Assembly (NCBI RefSeq): GCF_014897815.1
Contig: NZ_JABUZG010000048.1
Location: forward strand, 62,001-126,000
Source: Psychrobacter sp. PG1
GTDB taxonomy: Bacteria; Pseudomonadota; Gammaproteobacteria; Pseudomonadales; Moraxellaceae
Direction of reading: 5' to 3'
DNA length: 64,000 nucleotides
The notes under the pieces are model-generated. The model saw only the letters and a program-made list of their open reading frames with translations. It searched no databases and was not told the origin of the DNA. Numbering within the stretch: the stretch's first letter is position 1; every line of letters begins with the position of its first letter. A program made the translations under genes and the position numbers. Below are positions 56,994-64,000 of this stretch, one piece after another.

Positions 56994-57149
56994 TCACTTA
57001 GTTACTCTCACCTTTTCACCTCGCCGACACCGCTCAGAACAATAAATCACCTGCTCCCAATCCTTCTCCCACTTTTTACGCCACGTAAACGGGCGCTGGC
57101 AGACGGGGCAAGTTTTTTGCGGTAAGTTTACTTTTTTATGTGCCATCAT
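56994..57149 (-). CDS. DUF2256 mini-protein, copy 1
   Basis: 50-51 residues starting at one of two adjacent ATGs ([11 protein letters not shown]). The zinc-ribbon-like family pattern is complete: [16 protein letters not shown], then [10 protein letters not shown] with the second Cys pair. DUF2256 genes are very short and often lie beside photolyase or cryptochrome genes; their role is unknown. A GGGGG ribosome site precedes the start. The gene was below the size limit used for automatic frame listing. It is followed by the Abi_2 gene after 54 bases. Confidence 0.85.
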   Translation of the reverse strand: MMAHKKVNLPQKTCPVCQRPFTWRKKWEKDWEQVIYCSERCRRGEKVRVTK

Positions 57150-57197
57150 ATGCCCCCTTGTGCCGTATATCTAATATCTATGGTTAATGTTTACTGC

Positions 57198-57368
57198 CTA
57201 GTTATCTTCTTTTTGATGATCTAGCCCTTCATACTTTTTAACGCGGCGGCATTGGTCGGAGCAATAGACCATGCTCTCCCAGTTTTTATCCAACTTTTTA
57301 GTCCAGCTAAACTCACGCTCGCAGACAGGGCAAAGTTTTTTGCGAACGTTCTTCTTTTTGTGCGCCAT
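57198..57368 (-). CDS. DUF2256 mini-protein, copy 2
   Basis: 56 residues from MAHKKKNVRKK (ATG at 57368); the frame upstream has no protein character. It carries KLCPVCEREFSWTKKLDKNW and MVYCSDQCRRVKKY, the same Cys spacing as copy 1, with a C-terminal acidic extension. The two adjacent copies share the start MAHKK and are clearly a tandem duplication. The four cysteines likely bind zinc. Function unknown. Confidence 0.82.
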   Translation of the reverse strand: MAHKKKNVRKKLCPVCEREFSWTKKLDKNWESMVYCSDQCRRVKKYEGLDHQKEDN

Positions 57369-57675
57369 AATTTTCTCATTGGTTTGATATAGTCGATTCA
57401 CTACCATCGGATACGGTGTCAAGCTCGCTTCACCTACTGTTTGTAGCAACTTTACTCGCCGTCATTGTATCCAAAGTAGCTGTTGCCGACTATATTACCA
57501 CTGTCTCTTAAATCATAAGCCCTATTTATAGTGCTATTCATAAGTGATGTTCATAAGTGCAAGTCATCAGCATTGCTCATAAGCCTTAATAATTAAGCAT
57601 TAACGCTTAATCGTTAGCTATCAATCATAGCTGTTAACCAGTAGTGACTAATCATCAGCTATTAATCAGTAGTTA

Positions 57676-60600
57676 TTAATCATAATCATCAAAGATTTTA
57701 TTAAGTCTGTTGAGGCTATTAACGATGAGCTTGCCGGATTGATCGGTACTGCTATCGATGAGTAATTTTTCATCCATACGCATCGTCAGCGGTGCAAGCG
57801 CCTCTTTTAATGCGTTTGCCATAAGCGTGGTCTGCTGAGTGATGTCAGGCACATCGTCACCCACTGTTTGATTCTCTTCATTATTAATCAGGCTTTCAGT
57901 TAAACTATTAGACAGACTATTCGCCATTTTCTGTGCCAGCTCTTCAACGGCATTGACCAGCTGCACCATCAGTGCTTTTTGCACCTCTTGGTTTTGCTTG
58001 AGATACTCGCCTTCTACCTTCTCAGCATTGTGATCATGCTTATATATTTGCATCAGCTGATTCAGACTTTTCTCAAAGCCATTATCGATGCTGGCGCTGA
58101 CGACTTTGGCATTATTGAGCACACTATCGGCAAGGATTTTCTGTGTTTCTAATTGGCCGTTTAACTGGGCATCGAGTTGTGCTTGCTGTCCTGCTTCTCG
58201 TAAGCGAGCGATTTGCTCTGGATCATTTTTCGTTAAGTATGTCTCAAACTGGCTACTGATAGCATTGAAGCTACTGGCCAAATCGACCAACTGGGCAACG
58301 ATACGCGCGCCCGTATCGCCATCTTCACCGCCCATGGCTTTGTTACGTAAGAAGTCGACTTTGATTTGCGCCCAACGCTCTTTTTCTGTTTCGGTCAAGA
58401 CACCGCGCATCTCGCCAAGCTTGAGCAAGTTGCTCTCTGCGCCTTGGGTCAATAGCTGCGACTCACCCAGATAATGATCATCTATCAGCTGGTTCAGCTC
58501 ACTCTTATTCATGACCGCCGACAGCTTTTCGGTCATCTTGTTCATATTACGATAACTGCCTTGCAGCTTAAATATCGGTTCAACACGATACTTATCATCT
58601 TGCGAGGCCGAGGCAATATACGCTTGGTTGACGTCTAGAATGACCTCTTGCACCCTAAACATATGACGCAAGATCGCGACAATCTCATTAATCTCTGAAG
58701 TGCTATATGGATACGTCAAATCACCGCTTTGGGCTTGGGCGAGATTCGCATTGTCCGCTTTCGCCATTTTAATGAGACGATGGACATCCGCTAAATCACG
58801 GTTGGCTAGTGGTGCGAGGACAGTATTAGAAGTTAGAGAGTTTTCGATATAACTGAGCGCAAACACTTCTTCCATGCCGCTCATGATATCGCCTAAGTTG
58901 TAGATATCGGCACGGTTGGCGAGCATGTCTGGCACTTTAAAGGCTTCGCCGCTCTCGGTATATGGGTTACCTGCCATGACCACGCAGAACTTTTTGCCAC
59001 GCATGTCATAAGTTTTGGTTTTATCTTGCCAAACACCATCGATACGGCGCGTACCATCACCGAGTGAGATAAACTTCTGCAAGAACTCCGCATGTGTGTG
59101 CTGAATATCATCAAGATAGAGCATGACATTATTTCCCATCTCAAAAGCTAAGTTGATTTTATTCAGCTCTTCTCGTGCGGTGGCATTAGGCGCTTTTTCG
59201 GGATCTAAAGACGTTACGTCGTGACCAAGTGACGGACAGTTAATCTTCATAAAGATTAAACCCAAACGGTTTGCCACGTACTCCATCAAAGTGGTTTTAC
59301 CATACCCTGGTGGCGATATCATCATGAGAATACCCATCAAATCGGTACGCTTATCTTCACCGACCGTACCCATCTGTTTGGCGAGGTTGTCACCGATGAG
59401 AGGTAGATAACTCTCGTTAATCAGACGGTTACGCACAAAGGAGGACAATGGACGCGGCATAAATTCGTCTAGTCGTAACGTCTCTTTTGAGTCATGCAAA
59501 ATCTCTGAGCGCATGGCCAGATAACGTCTATAGGCAGGAATGACCTGCGCATCATGATGATGCAAACGATTTAAGAAATCATCAACGGCAAAGGTTAAGG
59601 TCTGCTGATGGATACGCGTATGCTCACCTAGCAAGTTATTAACTTGTATTTCAAGCGATACCTTACCCGTGCTACGCTCAAAGCTTTGTACTTGGTTGAG
59701 CGGGTTATTAATACTGGTCAATGATGTTGTCGATGAAACTGGCGACGAGGTGATTGAAGAAAATGATAAGGTAGATGGAGTAGGATTTGCGCTTGTACTG
59801 CCTAACCCTTTAACACCCATCCGTTTATCAAAGCTAGCACCTGAATCAATCAATCGCTGCACCAAGGCTTCACGTTGGGCATCGTTCAATTGAGTGAGTA
59901 AAACGGCTATCGCCTCCGGCACATAATGACGGCCACTTTCTAATTGCTGCTTACGTAGCGCGTTTTGTGCGTCAATCTCGGCAAGCTGAGCTTCGCTGAG
60001 TGCTTCGCCTGCTGCATTGGTGCTATCAGTCGCTACGTTAGCCGATTCATTCTCACCGTAAATCTTCTCAAGTAATGCATGGAACCAGGTTGCCAACAGC
60101 TCATAAGCTGATTTTGGTTGGAAGCCAAGCTTGCCAATAGAAGATTGCAGTTGGTCAAAGCCAGCTGTGCTTTGCAGGCTGCCTGACGCACTGTTTAGCG
60201 TTTGGCTTAGCTGCTCACACAACTGCTGCGCTTGTTGGCTGGTTTGCCAGTTTACTGTGCTGTTTGCGCCTGCACTGGTTTCAACCGACTTCCCCATGAC
60301 GCTAACCAAATATTCGCAGGCAAGCTGGACATAGCTTGGTTTGAAGATATTAGCGCCGTTATCAACGCTACCATCTTTATCAAGGCTAGCACCGATATCA
60401 CTACCAATATTGTCATCATGATAAGCAGCGACAAAATCACGCATCACTTGGCTCATGTCTTCGACCAATAAAGATTTGGCCGTATCGCTGCCCAATGCAC
60501 GGCGCAGTTGCTCGGCGGTCGCGGCTCTATCCGTCCAGTTGCTCGCGCGCGTCAGCACGGACTCATTTAACCAAGCGTCATAACCAAATTGGCGTAAGCT

Positions 60601-63600
60601 GTCTAAGCCTAGCGCTTGTACGATATTCAGCTGCCAATAGAATAATTGTGCCAGCGCACGTACTTGCGGGGTATAAATCAGCAGCCCTGCTTCACGCAAT
60701 GTCGGCAGGATTTGCATCAGTAATAACGTAGCATCATGGTCGTGAATACCTTTGTCATAGCCGAGCTGATAGCGAGGGGTGGCGTAAGCTTTGACCAGTT
60801 TGGACAATGGGCTGTCATTATCAATATCGCCATTCACATCAAGGGTAATGACCGTCGCATCGTATGCTTGATATAGACGGTCTTCAGTCAAGTCCTCTTG
60901 GCTATTTTTGGCACTTTCGATAATGCTATATGCCAAATACTCGGCGCGGTAGACGATATCGGACTCAGAGGCGATATTCATGTCCCAATACGGGCGCAAG
61001 GCGTTCAGCTCAGTATTATTAAGCACTTCATAATAGTCTGTGCCCGTTAGATGTAGATTTAAAACACGATTGCCATCTGACTGTTGACGACTCAATAATG
61101 TCAAATCAAGTAGCTGAGTATTGACCGAAAAACGATGCTTGCCCAGTTTAATAATCTGACCACCATCTTCAAACAAGTCCGACTTATCTTTTAGACTCTT
61201 ATAACTCTCGATTTGAATGGCTTTTAGGCGGGCATCGATGTCATCAGCTTTTACACTAAAGCCCATCGCTTGTAGCTCTTTTGCGATGTTGCAGACTTTT
61301 TGTACCAGACCATCAGCCGCAAAATACGTATTTAGCGCTTCTTCCTCTGTAAAGCCTGTGACACCAGTGCTTTGCGTACGTTTTTTAATACTCTCAAGCA
61401 TTCGTAGCGCGCCATCACCTAAGTTTTGCGCTTTGCGGTTGCGGGCATCGAGCAATTGCTGCTTATGATTTTCAAAGGTCTCGTAAATCTCTTCACGCTT
61501 ACTGATGATATCGGCTAAAAACTGATCGCCGCTGTTGGTCTCTGGATCAGCGAACTGACTTTCTAATTCTTCTAGCTGCACCAATAGCTTAGCCATTTGC
61601 TCATCTGATTTCTCAGGGGTATTGGCAATAGATAACGCATTGGCAATCGATTGCCCGAATAGCTTAAACTGCGCACCAAATTGTGCAACGGCCTCCGCTG
61701 AGCCTAGATTTTTGCGTTTATGATTGAGCTTGGCTTTGCTCTGGTTCAAGCTCGCATAAATGGTCGATATGTCATCGATGATTTGCGTACGTACGGTGGC
61801 ATCGGCAACATCTAATGTGCCTAGTAGCTCCGTTAGCAGATCTAACCCTTGCGCCGTCTCGTCGATTTTATCCAATACAGGTTTTAGCTCGGCATTGGTT
61901 TCTGCGGTGTTCAAGCGCTCACTGACATCGACTAATATGCCTTCGTAACTTGAGAGCGCCTCTTCGCCACTTAAAAACAGCACAGTCTTTTCAGCCAGCT
62001 CGCTTTCGGCTTCTTCTAGCTGCGTCTGCAATGCTTGTAGTTTATCGGCATCTAGATAACGCAAATCTTCCAAGCTGACCAAACGGCCTTTTTGGCGTCT
62101 TAACGCTGACAACTGATCGACATAATCACTGGCCGACTCAAAACTAGTAACGCGTATCTGCCGCAAAATCTCACTTTGCTGCGTATCGGCATCGGCTAAC
62201 GCGGTTTGGGTTTGCTTTTGGATACTTTGTACTTTAGCGAACTCATCAATCACTAGCTCAGCCGTGGCCGTCACTTCTTTAATACTACTGGCGACTTCGC
62301 TCAGCTCAGGTTCAGACAACCAATAATAGCTGTCAAAGAGTCGGCTGGTATTATTAGTAAGCTCTTCATAGAGTTTTTGTGACACGCTTTGATTATCAAT
62401 CAGGCGCGTGATGCTATAAAGGTCTGAGATACCGCGCACCAATTCTTTATTACCAATCTTGCCATAAAAACTCGTGCTCTCTGGCAGCTCACTCACATAC
62501 TCGTGTGAGGCATAAGGCGTGTGCCATATCTGCATTGGATGAATACGAGATGGCTCACTTTGGTCACTAAACAGCACCAAGCGACCATTCTCAGCCAAGG
62601 CCATACCGTTGCAATAGATAGGATTTGCCAATTGCTTTTTAATCAGGTTATAAGGGAACAGCCCCGTGACGCCCAAGTCTCTGTCGTAAAATAAAAATAG
62701 AACATCTTCCCCATTTGGCGAGACAATTTTACGCTTAAACCGTAAGTCATTAGCACCAACGTTATTGGCCTCAAACAGCTTATACTCACCCGTTTGCAGA
62801 TAATAACCACCCGGAAACATGATGCCGTGGTCTTCTGGTAGCTGGACACATGATTGACCAATCGCATCCAAACGCAGCACCGCTTCGGTCAAAGTGTTGT
62901 AAACGAAATAACGGTAGTCCTCTTCACGATAGGGCAATATCTTGAGCAGTATTAGACTGCCGACTTTGGCATACGCAATCTCAGCATCCGTCAGCGACTG
63001 GGTACGATCATTGACCGGTTCGCTATAAATACCCTGACCTGACTGCGTATTGTCCTCAATCTTGATGGTCAAATCGCCACCGACCGTTTCCACAAATATC
63101 GTGTCTAAGATATTCATATGTGGATATTTGCCATTCACCATTTGATCACGGGTGGTCTCAATCCAGTCGAAATCATAAGCAGGCGGCAGCTCAATATCAC
63201 GCTCGCCTCGATTGTCCACATAAGCGACTTGCGCCGACTCTGGCGTACCTTGGCTAAAATCTAACGCAAAACGGAACACTCGAATATCGGTGATGCGCTC
63301 GCCAATCTGAAACGCCAATAGCAATTTGCTGTCTTTAACTGTTATTTGAATCAGGCGTGTTTGCTTGTAGTATCGATACAGCTCATTGAAGTCTTGGACA
63401 AAGGCGTCTTGAGCCAAAAAAGTCCCTTTTAGGTCTACTTCTTCGAGCTGATACTCTTCTTCATTACCAACTGGCTCGTTCAGACGATATAACGACAATA
63501 CGTCCTTAATATTACTCGCGCGTTTGAGCCCCATAAAAACGTTGTAGCCAAACAGCAAATAATCACCGACCTGCACCATATCTTGCGCCACACAGTTGTG

Positions 63601-63837
63601 CTCGGTACGAATACGAGTACGGGCAATAACTTGCATCTGGGTGCTGCCAAACTCTTCGAGACGCGCATTATTTAGCGTCTGCGTTTGCTGCTCTAAGCGG
63701 CTGCCTTGCTCGGTTAAACGCTTTTTGATGAGCTCATAAGCATTGCCTGAAGCAACTGCCTGATCGGTTTGGTTAGCTTGATTAGCGCTATTATTATCGT
63801 TGCTATCTGAGTTCTTTGAAGTTTGCGTGTCCGCCAT
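57676..63837 (-). CDS. Giant DUF3686/AAA+ ATPase (annotated elsewhere as DNA repair ATPase)
   Basis: 2053 residues. A polar Asn/Asp/Gln-rich tail (1-30) is followed by a DUF3686-like region of beta-rich repeats (about 40-480; VGDYLLFGYNVFMGLKRASN, EDYRYFVYNTLTEAVLRLD). Then a very long coiled coil (about 500-860, rich in Glu/Gln/Leu), a helical region, and an AAA+ module with Walker A PPGYGKTTLMEY near 1507, Walker B NVMLYLDDIQH near 1570 and a helical C-terminus. The AAA part resembles MoxR/CbbQ-type ATPases. Despite the usual label, no direct repair function is known to me. The start is set by the first ATG after a 160-base non-coding stretch that reaches the window edge. Confidence 0.85.
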   Translation of the reverse strand: MADTQTSKNSDSNDNNSANQANQTDQAVASGNAYELIKKRLTEQGSRLEQQTQTLNNARLEEFGSTQMQVIARTRIRTEHNCVAQDMVQVGDYLLFGYNVFMGLKRASNIKDVLSLYRLNEPVGNEEEYQLEEVDLKGTFLAQDAFVQDFNELYRYYKQTRLIQITVKDSKLLLAFQIGERITDIRVFRFALDFSQGTPESAQVAYVDNRGERDIELPPAYDFDWIETTRDQMVNGKYPHMNILDTIFVETVGGDLTIKIEDNTQSGQGIYSEPVNDRTQSLTDAEIAYAKVGSLILLKILPYREEDYRYFVYNTLTEAVLRLDAIGQSCVQLPEDHGIMFPGGYYLQTGEYKLFEANNVGANDLRFKRKIVSPNGEDVLFLFYDRDLGVTGLFPYNLIKKQLANPIYCNGMALAENGRLVLFSDQSEPSRIHPMQIWHTPYASHEYVSELPESTSFYGKIGNKELVRGISDLYSITRLIDNQSVSQKLYEELTNNTSRLFDSYYWLSEPELSEVASSIKEVTATAELVIDEFAKVQSIQKQTQTALADADTQQSEILRQIRVTSFESASDYVDQLSALRRQKGRLVSLEDLRYLDADKLQALQTQLEEAESELAEKTVLFLSGEEALSSYEGILVDVSERLNTAETNAELKPVLDKIDETAQGLDLLTELLGTLDVADATVRTQIIDDISTIYASLNQSKAKLNHKRKNLGSAEAVAQFGAQFKLFGQSIANALSIANTPEKSDEQMAKLLVQLEELESQFADPETNSGDQFLADIISKREEIYETFENHKQQLLDARNRKAQNLGDGALRMLESIKKRTQSTGVTGFTEEEALNTYFAADGLVQKVCNIAKELQAMGFSVKADDIDARLKAIQIESYKSLKDKSDLFEDGGQIIKLGKHRFSVNTQLLDLTLLSRQQSDGNRVLNLHLTGTDYYEVLNNTELNALRPYWDMNIASESDIVYRAEYLAYSIIESAKNSQEDLTEDRLYQAYDATVITLDVNGDIDNDSPLSKLVKAYATPRYQLGYDKGIHDHDATLLLMQILPTLREAGLLIYTPQVRALAQLFYWQLNIVQALGLDSLRQFGYDAWLNESVLTRASNWTDRAATAEQLRRALGSDTAKSLLVEDMSQVMRDFVAAYHDDNIGSDIGASLDKDGSVDNGANIFKPSYVQLACEYLVSVMGKSVETSAGANSTVNWQTSQQAQQLCEQLSQTLNSASGSLQSTAGFDQLQSSIGKLGFQPKSAYELLATWFHALLEKIYGENESANVATDSTNAAGEALSEAQLAEIDAQNALRKQQLESGRHYVPEAIAVLLTQLNDAQREALVQRLIDSGASFDKRMGVKGLGSTSANPTPSTLSFSSITSSPVSSTTSLTSINNPLNQVQSFERSTGKVSLEIQVNNLLGEHTRIHQQTLTFAVDDFLNRLHHHDAQVIPAYRRYLAMRSEILHDSKETLRLDEFMPRPLSSFVRNRLINESYLPLIGDNLAKQMGTVGEDKRTDLMGILMMISPPGYGKTTLMEYVANRLGLIFMKINCPSLGHDVTSLDPEKAPNATAREELNKINLAFEMGNNVMLYLDDIQHTHAEFLQKFISLGDGTRRIDGVWQDKTKTYDMRGKKFCVVMAGNPYTESGEAFKVPDMLANRADIYNLGDIMSGMEEVFALSYIENSLTSNTVLAPLANRDLADVHRLIKMAKADNANLAQAQSGDLTYPYSTSEINEIVAILRHMFRVQEVILDVNQAYIASASQDDKYRVEPIFKLQGSYRNMNKMTEKLSAVMNKSELNQLIDDHYLGESQLLTQGAESNLLKLGEMRGVLTETEKERWAQIKVDFLRNKAMGGEDGDTGARIVAQLVDLASSFNAISSQFETYLTKNDPEQIARLREAGQQAQLDAQLNGQLETQKILADSVLNNAKVVSASIDNGFEKSLNQLMQIYKHDHNAEKVEGEYLKQNQEVQKALMVQLVNAVEELAQKMANSLSNSLTESLINNEENQTVGDDVPDITQQTTLMANALKEALAPLTMRMDEKLLIDSSTDQSGKLIVNSLNRLNKIFDDYD

Positions 63838-64000
63838 CGTTGCTCGTCCGTTTCTGTTTTTACATAATATAGTTAATCCTTTATAAAAGAGCTACAGCGT
63901 TAACCTCGCTTGAAGTATCACATATACATCTGCACTCGGTTGCCTTGTATCTCTTTTAAACTGAATCCACTATAAGAGAATTTTGGGCAATAAAGAATCA
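63838..64000. other. Non-coding window edge upstream of the giant ATPase
   Basis: 163 bases, AT-rich, which should hold the promoter of the giant ATPase gene. No gene seen. The gene order beyond is unknown; partner genes of this ATPase class would be expected upstream if it is part of an operon. Confidence 0.4.

Noticed and set aside
57500..57675. TAATCA/CAGTA-rich short repeats downstream of the giant ATPase gene
   Set aside because: Low-complexity AT-rich sequence without fixed unit length; no clear structure.

Overview
The window looks like a chromosomal segment of a Moraxellaceae gammaproteobacterium, most likely Psychrobacter. This is an inference from protein character, gene content (trpF-trpB-trpA, bacterial-type proS, type II queF, yadG/yadH, cytochrome c5, cobalamin-dependent metH) and moderate, AT-leaning base composition. 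No 16S rRNA or other taxonomic marker is present.

Layout. 48-4384 (minus strand): a trpF-trpB-trpA operon split between trpB and trpA by an AT-rich two-gene cassette, a membrane/coiled-coil/GAF-like protein followed by a Panacea (SocA/DUF4065) protein. The joints are TAATG and ATGA overlaps. 4595-16727: ordinary chromosome with photolyase, a small MITE, a 53-residue membrane protein, a DUF4230 protein, proS, an LprI-like protein, queF, three tandem secreted paralogues, the YadG/YadH ABC exporter and a cytochrome c5.

17086-39260: a 22-kb integrative element inserted in tRNA-Arg(CCG), bounded by 28-bp direct repeats. The left part (plus strand) is a satellite-like core: tyrosine integrase, AlpA-like regulator, small early genes and a DUF3987 primase/helicase-type ATPase followed by a GCCT-rich repeat region that could be an origin. 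The right part (minus strand) is a type I restriction-modification locus, hsdM-hsdS-cargo-hsdR. hsdR carries an in-frame TAA exactly between the nuclease motif and the helicase motor. The hsdS-hsdR interval is expanded to about 7.5 kb with three paralogous secreted proteins, two Sel1-repeat proteins, a TPR protein, a small membrane protein and an unknown 206-residue protein. Among them lie two remnants of the hsdS 3' end, two remnants of the hsdR 5' end and two remnants of the 3' end of the 206-residue gene. This reads as serial recombination of alternative cargo modules at one RM locus, and it is the most unusual structure in the window.

39387-55746: chromosome again: a membrane protein, a cobB sirtuin, adenosine deaminase, a lemA-TPM-TPM operon, an AGCS alanine/glycine symporter, three neighbouring fasciclin-domain lipoprotein genes, metH and a bile acid:Na+ symporter-family protein. 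55947-63837: an Abi_2 (HEPN) abortive-infection protein, two adjacent DUF2256 mini-proteins and a giant 2053-residue DUF3686/AAA+ ATPase.

Defence-type genes therefore occur in three places: inside the trp operon, in the tRNA-Arg island, and next to the DUF2256 pair. No CRISPR array, phage structural genes, rRNA or intact insertion sequence was seen.
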